Below, one piece after another: positions 22,942 through 34,274 of a DNA stretch of 64,000 nucleotides. The notes under the pieces are model-generated. The model was not told the DNA's origin and did not search any database. It was given only the letters and a program-made list of their open reading frames with translations. Within the stretch, counting starts at the first letter, position 1. Each line of letters begins with the position of its first letter. This stretch comes from Flectonema sp. DT1601 (taxonomy: Eukaryota; Euglenozoa; Diplonemea; Diplonemida; Diplonemidae). The DNA lies in assembly GCA_964019425.1 (NCBI GenBank), contig OZ025787.1:1116001-1180000 (forward strand), given 5' to 3'. Position numbers and translations under genes: made by a program.

Positions 22942-23769
22942 CTCCACTACACAAAGCCGAACCCACACCAGCCGCAGGCTACTCCTCTTTGCCAGCTGGC
23001 ACACAGAAGAACACTTCGACCGATTCAGCCACCGCTGCCCCGACCCCTCCTGGCCCAACCATATCTACCGGAGGTTTAGAGGTTCCGGAGTCCGGGTCGC
23101 GTCTGTCATCCAGTCCCCAAGGAGTGTCCACCGACCGCACGTTAGCTGTAGACAATGCCTCCGTGCCTGCTGGAGATCGATCCGAAGTCACCTTAGCCAC
23201 CGCTGCCCCTGCTCCTCCTGGCCCAACCATATCTACTGCCGGAGGTTTAGAGGTTCCGGAGTCCGGGTCACGTCTGTCATCCAGCCCCCAAGGAGTGTCC
23301 ACCGACCGCACGTTAGCTGTAGACAATGCCTCCGTGCCTTCTGGAGATCGATCCGAAGCCACCTTAGCCACCGCTGCCCCTGCTCCTCCTGGCCCAACCA
23401 TATCTATTGCCGGAGGTTTAGAGGTGCCGAAGTCCGGGTCGCGCCTATCATCCAGCCCCCAAGGAGTGTCCACCGACCGCACGTTAGCTGTAGACAATGC
23501 CTCCGTGCCTTCTGGAGATCGATCCGAAGCCGCCTTAGCCACCGCTGCCCCTGCACCTCCTGGCCCAACCATACCTATTGCCGGAGGTTTAGAGATATCG
23601 GAGTCTAGGCTGAGCCCGTCAAGTAGCCCACGTTTGCATGGGGAACCCGCACTAGCTGTAGACAACCTCCCTTCGACAGCGTCCCTTGGACGGATTGAAA
23701 TAACCCCGACTGTTCCAGCCACCGCCTACCCTATTCTTCCAGGCCCATCCATTTCTACCAGAGGTCGGA
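22942..23769 (+). CDS. LINE-A Pro/Thr-rich linker with 57-residue tandem repeats
   Basis: Four to five tandem repeats of 168-171 bp (TGGCCCAACC at 23051, 23219, 23390 and 23561; a diverged unit near 23737). Each encodes a ~57-residue unit with APAPPGPTIS, GGLEVPESGSRLSSSPQGVS and TLAVDNASVP. The plus frame continues the Ser/Thr/Pro character of the LINE-A region before the gamma insertion. The minus strand is also open for ~247 codons because of the repeat, but is not supported as a gene. The last repeat is broken by the beta insertion. Confidence 0.65.
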
Positions 23770-25901
23770 GTTGAATTTCCAGGTGAGATTTGGACTGTTA
23801 GCTTTTGGCTAAGGCCCTCCCTGAAGAGCAAGAACAAAAAAACTACTCACACCTGAAGAAAACATACACAAAGAACACACTGTAAGCTGTGTGTGTATTT
23901 TGTGTTTGTCACAACAGGAGAGAAAAGAAAGAATGTCAAGGTTGGTCACCTTGCCTATCAACGCACAACATTGGTGGTCTCTACTAGACCCTGAGTGATC
24001 CCACTGGATCTCTCATCGTTCATAGTACCCTGTGTGAAGTTATAAAATCAAAGGTAAACTATGAACTACAAATGACTTAGCCTGTTATTATAATGCCACA
24101 GGCAGGCCCTGCATTCAGCAACTATCCAGCAGTGCTTGGATGTCCTGATCTTCTTCTAAAAAAAAGAAAGAAAAACAAAACTGTAGCTGGGATCACTCAG
24201 GATCAACAGACTACCAATGCTACCTGTTGTACTTGCTCACTATGGGGGGTGATGCCAAACACCCAGAAGTACTTAACTACTTTCCTTCTTGCTGCCCAGG
24301 AGTTTCTGACCAGAACTAATAGAAAATAAAAAGTAGATGGGAAACAATAAAAAGTAAAATGGATATAACTGAAGTTAAACAAGACAAATGAGGTAACAGA
24401 CCAGAACAGATAGAGAATAAAAATAAAAGATATAGGCAAGAATGATTGTAGTGAAAGATTACAAATAAAAAAAATGCAAGATCAACACATGATCAAGATA
24501 CACCAGCAGCTAACAAACAACATAAAATTGAAGATCAGTTGCCAGAGTATTTCAACCATGGTAGAATACTCGCCCCTCTGGCAGGGATTATCCCAGACTT
24601 GTCCTTTAATCTAGTTGGACACCATGGCTTACAACCCTTCCAGAGGGAAGCACCATTATGACTTCTATTTTTTTTCTTCAAGAAAATCATAAGGTGGGAA
24701 CAAAGAAAAATGCTAAGAGGAACCCCCTATTAACACCTAAGACATCTAAACTGCAGCCCAGCCTATGCCCAATGCACTAACAGGTCATTCCCTCACACTC
24801 AGATCAAAAAATCAAAGTTCAGAGTGCATCTTAGCGTGAATGAGAGAATTTCCTCCCGCTTATTTTGAACAAAAGGGATAGGAGAAGGGATAGAAAACGA
24901 ACATAAAAATAAAATTCTAAGTGAGAAACACTTAGCAGAAACACTTAGCAGCTTTTAAGGAGCTGAAAAGCAAAAAAAAAATCTAAGTGAGAAACACTTA
25001 GTAGAAACAATTTGTAGCTAATTAAGCTGAAAATAAAAAAATAAAAAATTTCTAAGTGAGAAATACTTAGCAACTTTTAGAACAAATATTTCAGTAAATA
25101 ACCTGTAATGATTAAACCATTACAAGTTTGATGCCAAAACTGACAAGGACTGAGTTGAATTTCCAGGTGAGATTTGGACTGTTAGCTTTTGGCTAAGGCC
25201 CTCCCTGAAGAGCAAGAACAAAAAAACTACTCACACCTGAAGAAAACATACACAAAGAACACACTGTAAGCTGTGTGTGTATTTTGTGTTTGTCACAACA
25301 GGAGAGAAAAGAAAGAATGTCAAGGTTGGTCACCTTGCCTATCAACGCACAACATTGGTGGTCTCTACTAGACCCTGAGTGATCCCACTGGATCTCTCAT
25401 CGTTCATAGTACCCTGTGTGAAGTTATAAAATCAAAGGTAAACTATGAACTACAAATGACTTAGCCTGTTATTATAATGCCACAGGCAGGCCCTGCATTC
25501 AGCAACTATCCAGCAGTGCTTGGATGTCCTGATCTTCTTCTAAAAAAAAGAAAGAAAAACAAAACTGTAGCTGGGATCACTCAGGATCAACAGACTACCA
25601 ATGCTACCTGTTGTACTTGCTCACTATGGGGGGTGATGCCAAACACCCAGAAGTACTTAACTACTTTCCTTCTTGCTGCCCAGGAGTTTCTGACCAGAAC
25701 TAATAGAAAATAAAAAGTAGATGGGAAATAATAAAAAGTAAAATGGATATAACTGAAGTTAAACAAGACAAATGAGGTAACAGACCAGAACAGATAGAGA
25801 ATAAAAATAAAAGATATAGGCAAGAATGATTGTAGTGAAAGATTACAAATAAAAAAAATGCAAGATCAACACATGATCAAGATACACCAGCAGCTAACAA
25901 A
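23770..25901 (-). mobile_element. family beta insertion: full unit plus truncated unit
   Basis: Sense (minus) order is a truncated unit (25901-25154), then a full unit of 1384 bp (25153-23770) ending at the fixed beta 3' terminus. Both carry the TTAGC-CAAAA-GCTAA hairpin (plus-strand 23798-23812 and ~25182-25196). It interrupts the fifth linker repeat of LINE-A: ...GPSISTRGR before, EVSKAELRPSISPQE after. Confidence 0.85.
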
Positions 25902-26516
25902 GAAGTATCGAAAGCTGAGCTGAGGCCATCAATTAGTCCGCAGGAATTGCCCGTTGAACCAGCATCGGATGTAGGCGATCCTCCTTCGCCAGATGGTAGA
26001 CAGAAGGAACCCACACTAAACGATCCAGCCACCGCTGTCCCTTCTCCTTCGGGCCCAACCGCACCAATTGCTGGAGGTTTGGGGATATCGGAGTCCGGTC
26101 TGAGACCGCATGGTGCGCCGGGAGGACCCGCACTAGCCGCCACAATTCCATTCTTGCCAGCTGATCCGGTCGGAGCCCCAACCGCAACATCCACCGGCCA
26201 CTATTAGACCATAACAAACCGCGGGGGAAAAGACCTAGAATCTAACCTGCACACTGGCCCGATCGCAACATACGTTGGTGAGACACCGTGGAAGGAAGCC
26301 TCCCTGTCTAGGCCAGACTCTGCCGCCCTACACCCTCCTGGCCCAACTATATCTTTCGCCGGAGGACAGCAGGAACCGGAGTCGGTCCCGGGAAGACCCC
26401 TGAGTCCACAGAAGGAGCCATCACTCACGTGGAGTTTGGACCCTACTGCGGACTGTATGCCACGGAACGCATAAAACACCACGCTGGAAACGCCAAGGGA
26501 ACTGTTATACCCCGAG
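25902..26516 (+). CDS. LINE-A linker, continued
   Basis: The repeat motif resumes after the beta insertion (EVSKAELRPSISPQE, then SGPTAPIAGGLGISESG). A further copy with CCTCCTGGCCCAAC near 26336 is in a different frame. A stop after TSTGHY at 26207 and the change of frame show decay of this part. It links the nuclease part to the USP domain. Confidence 0.55.
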
Positions 26517-27513
26517 ATGGACGCGGACCCGACCGAAATAGTGATGGAATCTTTGATGCACGCAGACGAGGTCCCGATCCACGTAGGCCTAAGACACCTC
26601 GTAATGCCGATCACCGACCAACAGTACATGAACCCCGGGAGTTCAGCACCAGCGCGGGTATCCATACTACCCAAGGCTCTCTTCCTGTTGCCGGTAGTGA
26701 ATGATCCAGGAGGTGCCCCGGAGAACGCGCAGTCTTCGAACCCCGAGTGTCGAGAACTAGAACGGGACGCCGGACAGGACGAGACATCGGTTACGGCAGC
26801 AGCGAAAGATACAGGTGGGGTCCCAGAGTACCTACATCCTCCCTTCGTACCATTTGAAGCAGGTCTGGAGGGGATTCAGAATCTCGGGAACTCCTGCTAT
26901 ATGAACGCAGCGCTCCAGTGCCTATGCAAGGGCATGCCTCTACCAGATTGCAGCAAATCGTCTGAACACCTGGCAGCCTGTGTCTTATGCAATCTGCGGG
27001 AACTGAAGCGTTCAGGGTCTGGTTCCGCTGCGAAGAAACTATGGGAGTGGGTGAAACCACGCTGCGGACCAGGACAATCAGAAGCTGAACACGCACTGTC
27101 AGAGCTGCTCGAAGCGATCGAGGAGATGGGAGCACCACCAGTCGACTTCATGTCCATTGTAACGCAGACCCGCACGTGTCGAAGACACGTGTGAAGACAC
27201 ACACACGAAACGGAATAGAACACCCATCCTCCGACTGAACCCTGGCCAAACGCCAGCCGCAGCCTGTGCTACAACGTCGACCAGCCCGGCGGACTTTGTC
27301 TGCCCGATTTGCAAGTCGAGCTCAGCGACGGTCACTACATCGGTAGACGAGTTAGCCCGATCACTGTTCTTTGGATTCAACGAGGGACATTTCGGAGATC
27401 CCGAAGCCGAAGAAAAGGTCAGCATACCGGCATCCTTCGTAGACACTTCGAGCCGCCTGTACGCCCTGACTGGAGTGATCCAACACACCAGACACAGCGA
27501 GTCTTCGGGTCAG
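26517..27513 (+). CDS. LINE-A ubiquitin-specific protease (C19/USP) domain, 5' part
   Basis: A classic USP Cys box, GLEGIQNLGNSCYMNAALQC, starts near 26862 with the catalytic Cys in NSCYMN. A region with SEHLAACVLCNLRELKRS follows. After a frame change near 27170 the domain continues with NRTPILRLNPG, a CPICK pair, a beta-rich segment, and RLYALTGVIQHTRHSESSG, the strand leading to the catalytic His. The sequence is then broken by the composite insertion. USPs remove ubiquitin; in a retroelement the role is unknown. An alternative is a captured host USP gene, but the shared linker argues for one element. Confidence 0.75.
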
Positions 27514-27515
27514 GA

Positions 27516-29488
27516 TAAGAGATTTGGGAGAGGAATAGGGGCAGTGAACTTTTGGTTCAGGCCCTTCCCATCGAACAGGACGAAGACTTCTAAAACCTGA
27601 GATGAACCAATTGAGTTGAAACAAACAAATAACAGAGACGCAACACATACCGGAACATCATCGCAAGCAATGCTTCGGACCTCCGTCGACCTTCGTTCTT
27701 CTGGCGGCAAAGGGAAACAAGAAAGAACGGGCAATGAGACAAACCTGTTAGTTGGTGTTGTGTTGTTGTTAAAAACAAAAACATAAACGCCAGGAAGTTC
27801 GACAACGAAGACATCGACATCGATCGCTGCTCTGCAGATGTCCGGCGGGTGTTTGTCTACACTGTGTTTATTGTTTGTTTTTTTCCCAAGGTTCAACCTT
27901 GGGAAGAGAAGTAAAAAATTCCGTCAATGTTGGCCTTCCTGTTCGAAGGTGCGCACCAATGACGATAAATAGAGTGGGGGGAGAAAACCTTTGATCCAAC
28001 TGGATCCCTTCACGAGCTGACATTGCCATGTGAAGTTAAATATTCTGGCGATGCCAGCTCAGGCGACTTAGCCTGCTTTTTTCTTTAAATAAAAAATAAA
28101 AAGATACCAACAGGTGGGGTGATGGGTTGCGCCACTGCAATCCAGTCACAAAAAGAAACAAAGGTAATCTCAAGGGTTCTCGACCCTTGGCTCTCCCTGC
28201 GCAAGCATCGCATGGAGGGTGACGCTAAGCACCCGGGGGGTACGAAACAAACTTTCCCCCTGCTGTCCTGTTTGAAATAAAAAAAAAAACAAAGGGATAG
28301 AAGTAAACAGAATACGTTACACCTCAACAGGTGACGCTAAACACCCAGGGGATACAAACCAAACTTTCCCCCTGTTGCCCTGTTTGAAATAAATTAAAAA
28401 AAGAACAAGAAAACAGAATACAATACTCAGCAATCAGACTCGTTCACTCGCTTCGCCAGAGCCGTTCGAGCCGATGCTCATGTAAAGTTACCTGTTTTCT
28501 TTTAACAAATTAAATAAAATAAGATAAATAAAAATAAAGTAGCGCAACGGAGAGGAATACATAACACCTCGACTCTTGCGCTAGCATCGCAAGGGGGGTA
28601 CCCGGGAGATACAAACCAAACTTTCTCTGGAATACAATACCTAACAATCAGTGCGTTCACTGGCCTTAGGGCTGTTCGGACTTATGCTTTGGACTGTTCC
28701 CTTGCAGAAAAAAAAAGTAAAATAAACCAACTTTGGGACATTAGAAAAGCATAAAATAAAAGTTGCTACAACCAAAAGACAACTGCAAAAAAAAAGGTTT
28801 TTGTAGGGGAGCTACAATGTAGCAATAATGTCACACAGTCATGTGGCAAGCTGGATAAGAGATTTGGGAGAGGAATAGGGGCAGTGAACTTTTGGTTCAG
28901 GCCCTTCCCATCGAACAGGACGAAGACTTCTAAAACCTGAGATGAACCAATTGAGTTGAAACAAACAAATAACAGAGACGCAACACATACCGGAACATCA
29001 TCGCAAGCAATGCTTCGGACCTCCGTCGACCTTCGTTCTTCCGGCGGCAAAGGGAAACAAGAAAGAACGGGCAATGAGACAAACCTGTTAGTTGGTGTTG
29101 TGTTGTTGTTAAAAACAAAAACATAAACGCCAGGAAGTTCGACAACGAAGACATCGACATCGATCGCTGCTCTGCAGATGTCCGGCGGGTGTTTGTCTAC
29201 ACTGTGTTTATTGTTTGTTTTTTTCCCAAGGTTCAACCTTGGGAAGAGAAGTAAAAAATTCCGTCAATGTTGGCCTTCCTGTTCGAAGGTGCGCACCAAT
29301 GACGATAAATAGAGTGGGGGGAGAAAACCTTTGATCCAACTGGATCCCTTCACGAGCTGACATTGCCATGTGAAGTTAAATATTCTGGCGATGCCAGCTC
29401 AGGCGACTTAGCCTGCTTTTTTCTTTAAATAAAAAATAAAAAGATACCAACAGGTGGGGTGATGGGTTGCGCCACTGCAATCCAGTCA
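27516..29488 (-). mobile_element. family gamma insertion: full unit plus truncated unit
   Basis: Sense (minus) order is a truncated unit (29488-28856), then a full unit of 1340 bp (28855-27516), whose 3' end lies inside the LINE-A USP His box. The terminal hairpin is TGAAC-CAAAA-GTTCA (plus strand 27545-27559), fully paired. The truncated unit's 5' end coincides exactly with the 3' terminus of LINE-B at 29489. No protein-coding gene is present. Confidence 0.82.
27545..27559 (-). other. conserved 3'-terminal stem-loop (gamma version)
   Basis: On the minus (sense) strand: TGAAC-CAAAA-GTTCA, five base pairs around the invariant CAAAA loop. It is flanked by the GGGCCT...CAGTG...CCCC context shared with the beta and LINE-B ends. 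It lies ~30 bases from the element's 3' end. Confidence 0.75.
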
Positions 29489-29515
29489 TTTCGATAAGTG
29501 GGAAGTAACGGACTG

Positions 29516-29530
29516 GGAGCTTTTGGCTCC
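29516..29530 (-). other. conserved 3'-terminal stem-loop (LINE-B version)
   Basis: On the sense strand: GGAGC-CAAAA-GCTCC, five perfect pairs, ~27 bases from the 3' end of LINE-B. The same sequence occurs at 39873-39887, near 48350 and near 54845 (all minus), and near 54614 in plus orientation. Confidence 0.8.
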
Positions 29531-29881
29531 TGCCCTATTCCCGACGTAAACTTTCTTTTTATTTTTTTTTTTTTTTTAACAGGCCCAAAGGGCGACAATG
29601 ATGGTTGCTGACCAAGGAATAATATTCAAATGAATTTTCGTTTCAAAGAAACGAACAGAATTAAGAGAGAGGTAGAGAAAAAAAAAAAAAAAAAAAAAAA
29701 GAAAGAATAGAAAAAAAATATGAAGAGGAAATAATCAAACATGAAAAAAAAAAAAAAAAATAAAATATAAATAAAAAACGTTGTATGAAAAAGGAAAAAA
29801 AGAAAAAAAAAAGACCAGAAAAGGAAAGAGAAAATGAAAAGGTATAATATTATTGTGGGGATATGAGGATAGCAGGGAGAT

Positions 29882-29899
<18 letters not shown>

Positions 29900-29919
<20 letters not shown>

Positions 29920-30172
29920 TTATTATTTAAAAAAAGGAAACAATCAGTTTAGCGTCTCGATCAGGACGGAAAATAGAAATTAATCGACATAGTCGATCGA
30001 TAGAAAAAAAACAATGATAACATTGTTTATTCCTTTTTTTTTTTTTTTTTTTTATTCTTTTTATTTATTTTTAAAGAAAAAACAATCAGTTTAGCGTCCT
30101 GACCAGGACGGAAAATTGAAAGTGATCCACATAGTCGATCGATAGAAAAAAGACAATGATAACATTGTTTAT

Positions 30173-30205
<33 letters not shown>

Positions 30206-30597
30206 CTTTTAATTATTTTAAAGAAAAAACAATCAGTTTAGCGTCTTGACCAGGACGGAAAATAGAAAGTGATCGACATAGTCGATCGATAAAAAACAAT
30301 GATAACATTGTTTATTCCTTTTTTTTTTCTTTTTTTTTTATTCTTTTTATTTATTTTTAAAGAAAAAACAATCAGTTTAGCGTCCTGACCAGGACGGAAA
30401 ATAGAAAGTAATCGACATAGTCGATCGATAAAAAAAAAACAATGATAACATTGTTTATTCCTTTTTTTTTTCTTTTTTTTTATTCTTTTTATTTATTTTT
30501 AAAGAAAAAACAATCAGTTTAGCGTCCTGACCAGGACGGAAAATTGAAAGTGATCGACATAGTCGATCGATAAAAAAACAATGATAACATTGTTTAT

Positions 30598-30628
<31 letters not shown>

Positions 30629-31408
30629 CCTTTTAATTATTTTTTAAAGAAAAAACAATCAGTTTAGCGTCTTGACCAGGACGGAAAATAGAAAGTGATC
30701 GACATAGTCGATCGATAAAAAACAATGATAACATTGTTTATTCTTTTTTTTTTTTTTTTTTTTTTTTAATCCTTTTTATTATTTTAAAGAAAAAACAATC
30801 AGTTTAGCGTCTTGACCAGGACGGAAAATAGAAAGTGATCGACATAGTCGATCGATAAAAAAACAATGATAACATTGTTTATTCTTTTTTTTTTTTTTTT
30901 TTTAAATTCTTTTTATTTATTTTTAAAGAAAAAAAACGGAAAATAAAAATTAGTCGACAAAGTCGAACGATAAAAAAAAACAATGATAACATTGTTTATT
31001 CTTTTTTTTTTTGTTTTTTTTTATTTTTATATTCTTTTTTATTAATTTTGAAAAAAAAACAATCAGTTTAGCGTCTTGACCAGGACGGAAAATAGAAAGT
31101 AATCGACATAGTCGATCGATAAAAAAAACAATGATAACATTGTTTACTCTTTTTTTTTTTTTTTTTTAAATTCTTTTTATTTTAAAAAGAAAAAAAACGG
31201 AAAATAGAAATTAGTCAACAAAGTCGAACGATAAAAAAAAAAACAATGATAACATTGTTTATTCTTTTTTTTTTATTTTTTTTTTTATATTCTTTTTTAT
31301 TAATTTTGAAAAAAAAAACAATCAGTTTAGCGTCTTGACCAGGACGGAAAATAGAAAGTGATCGACATAGTCGATCGATAAAAAAAAAACAATGATAACA
31401 TTGTTTAT

Positions 31409-31445
<37 letters not shown>

Positions 31446-32515
31446 CTTTTTTTTTTTTTAAAGAAAAAACAATCAGTTTAGCGTCTTGACCAGGACGGAA
31501 AATAGAAAGTAATCGACATAGTCGATCGATAAAAAAAACAATGATAACATTGTTTATTCTTTTTTTTTTTTTTTTTAAATCTTTTTATTTATTTTTTAAA
31601 AAGAAAAAAAAAAAACGGAAAATAGAAATTAGTCAACAACGTCGAACGATAAAAAAAAAAACAATGATAACATTGTTTATTCTTTTTTTTTTTATTTTTT
31701 TTTGTATTCTTTTTTATTAATTTTGAAAAAAAAACAATCAGTTTTGCGTCTTGACCAGGACGGAAAATAGAAAGTGATCGACATAGTCGATCGATAAAAA
31801 AACAATGATAACATTGTTTATTCTTTTTTTTTTTTTTTTTTTTTTTAAATCCTTTTTATTATTTTTAAAGAAAAAACAATCAGTTTAGCGTCTTGACCAG
31901 GACGAAAAATAGAAAGTGATCGACATAGTCGATCGATAAAAAAACAATGATAACATTGTTTATTCTTTTTTTTTTTTTTCTTCTTTTTTTTAAATCCTTC
32001 TTTTTATTTTTTAAAGAAAAAACAATCAGTTTAGCGTCTTGACCAGGACGGAAAATAGAAAGTAATCGACATAGTCGATCGATAAAATAAAAACAATGAT
32101 AACATTGTTTATTCCTTTTTTTTTTTTTTTTATTCTTTTTATTTATTTTTAAAGAAAAAAACGGAAAATAGAAAGTAATCGACATAGTCGATCGATAAAA
32201 AAACAATGATAACATTGTTTATTCTTTTTTTTTTTTTTTTTTTTTTAAATTCTTTTTATTTATTTTTTAAGAAAAAAACGGAGAATAGAAATTAGTCGAC
32301 AAAGTCGAACGATAAAAAAACAATGATAACATTGTTTATTCTTTTTTTTATTTTTTTTTTTATATTCTTTTTTATTAATTTTGAAAAAAAAAAAAAAACA
32401 ATCAGTTTAGCGTCTTGACCAGGACGGAAAATAGAAAGTAATCGACATAGTCGATCGATAAAAATACAATGATAACATTGTTTAATCTTTTATAATTTTT
32501 TATTTTTTTTTTTGT
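29900..32515 (-). repeat. hairpin satellite inside the LINE-B 3' region
   Basis: About 18 units in minus orientation. Each has AACAATG/CATTGTT, ATCGAC/GTCGAT and CGTCCTG/CAGGACG-type hairpins separated by T-rich (sense A-rich) linkers. Alternate units lack the CAATCAGTTTAGCG block. The array is reproduced in the truncated copy at 40260-42860. Confidence 0.93.
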
Positions 32516-32730
32516 TTTAAAAAAAAAAAAAAAAAACAAGCGGAATTGATCATAATGGGTGGTAGGGGTTGTTATAACTTCGTTTGAAAATTCTTCTTTT
32601 TTGATTTCTTTTTTTTTTTCTTTTTACAGGAGTTAAGATCACTTTCAGGAGACAACACATTAACAAGAGCAGCAAGCAGAGTTGACACTATCAATTCAAA
32701 TTTGAAATACCGGGAATTAATTTACAAGGA

Positions 32731-32832
32731 GGTATCTCAAGTGACTTGGTATCTCTAGCGTGTCGGTATCTCTGGAGTGCTGGTATCTCGTATGTGCGTT
32801 GGTATCTCATGAGTGATGGTATCTCTTGTGCA
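32731..32832 (+). repeat. six copies of GGTATCTC at 17-19 bp spacing
   Basis: The octamer GGTATCTC repeats six times with 9-11 base variable spacers, most containing GTG. It lies in the LINE-B 3' region. Identical arrays are at 43082-43183 and ~53995-54097. It could be a protein-binding array or a decayed 17-bp minisatellite. Confidence 0.8.
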
Positions 32833-33099
32833 TTAGAGAAACGAAAAAGAATGTCATGACCATGACGGAAGAATTGAGGAATTGAGTTAACATGTTCAAT
32901 TTAACTTATTTAAACTTTTTTTTTTTTTTTAACAGACCGTAACTATTTGAAAATAAAATGTAGATGGGAAACAGTGAAAAGTAAAATGGATGATAAAATT
33001 AAATGAGAAATATGACATAACAGACCAGATAGAGAGTATTAAAAGGAAATTGAAAAGGAAAAGAGAAACTAGGTTAACACTTATTTAAAATTAAGACCG

Positions 33100-33835
33100 G
33101 TTAGTCAGTTTAAGGTCTTGACTAGGACCAACAAAAAAGAAAGAAAAAAAAATTTAACGATCAAGCTGAGCTGATCTTGTTTTTATTACAAATAGGGGAG
33201 CGGGAGGGATGGAAGGAATAGAGGAAAAAAAAAAGAAAAGGTTGATCAATTGGATCTGATCGTCGAGAAGAGGAAATTTTTTTAAAGGTTGATCGGTATA
33301 GCCGATCGTTGAGAAAAATAAACAGATATAAATACAATCAGTTTAAATTAAAAAAAGAAAAAAAGATTAACGATCAAGCTGAGCTGATCTTGTTTTTATT
33401 ACAAATAGGGGAGCGGGAGGGATGGAAGGAATAGAGGAAAAAAAAAGAAAAGGTTGATCAATTGGATCTGATCGTCGAGAAGAAGAAATTATTTTAAAGG
33501 TTGATCGGTATAGCCGATCGTCGAGAAAAATAAACAGATATAAATACAATCAGTTTAAATTAAAAAAAGAAAAAAAGATTAACGATCAAGCTGAGCTGAT
33601 CTTGTTTTTATTTAAAATTAGGGGAGCGGGAGGGATGGAAGGAATAAAGGAAAAAAAAAAAAAAAAAAAGGTCGATCAATTGGATCTGATCGTCGAGAAG
33701 AAGAAAACAATTATTTATAAAAAAAAAATGGTCGGTATAGCCGATCGTTGAGAAAAGAACAGATATAAATACAATCGGTTTTGGTGATCGACGAGTGGAG
33801 CGATCACTTGACAAGAAGGAAAAAGAAAGGACCGA
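33100..33835 (-). repeat. three ~212-bp repeats with hairpins
   Basis: The block starting AACGATCAAGCTGAGC recurs at about 33156, 33369 and 33580. Each copy has ATCGG-TATAG-CCGAT, a form of the satellite hairpin ATCGAC-ATA-GTCGAT with a compensated pair. GTCAGTTTAAGGTCTTGAC upstream resembles the satellite GCTAAACTG block. The repeats are present again at 43490-44185. Confidence 0.8.
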
Positions 33836-34274
33836 TTAATTGGGGCTTTGATTGTATTCCCAAGGCATGTTTTTTTTTTTTTTTTTTTTATTATTCATTT
33901 ACATTATTATTTTTTTTTTTTTTTTTAAATTAATAATCACATTTTGTTCAAAAATATTTCATATTAGAGTAAAAGAAAAAGAAAAAAAGAAATAAGAGAA
34001 AAAAAAAAAAAAAAAAAACCATTGCTGGCCCCCTCACCACTCATAGAGGATGAGGAGGCCAGTAAGGCGTCACTCAAATCTATGCCAAGCCTTGGGAACT
34101 TGGATTGGGGTTTAGACCATTTATAATTAACAATTAACAATTAACCTGATTAACGTTATGATCTGACGGACATAAACATATCGATAAAATAATACAAACA
34201 AAAACGAACAATAAATAATAAATAAGCTAAAAAACTAACTAAACAAAGTGATGTGAAAGTAAGGAAAAAGAGAA

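Noticed and set aside
22979-23722. 247-codon minus-strand ORF
   Set aside because: It is the shadow of the tandem-repeat linker; the plus frame continues the Pro/Thr-rich LINE-A protein.
21511-29488. gamma and beta as LTR retrotransposons with terminal repeats
   Set aside because: The repeated parts have a fixed end on one side and variable truncation on the other, the 'interior' is just the rest of the unit, and no gag-pol or primer-binding site is seen. A truncated-plus-full tandem fits better.
29900-32515. Hammerhead ribozyme in the satellite
   Set aside because: No CUGANGA...GAAA core was found in the right arrangement. The CTGACCAGGACGGAAAA stretch only forms a simple hairpin.
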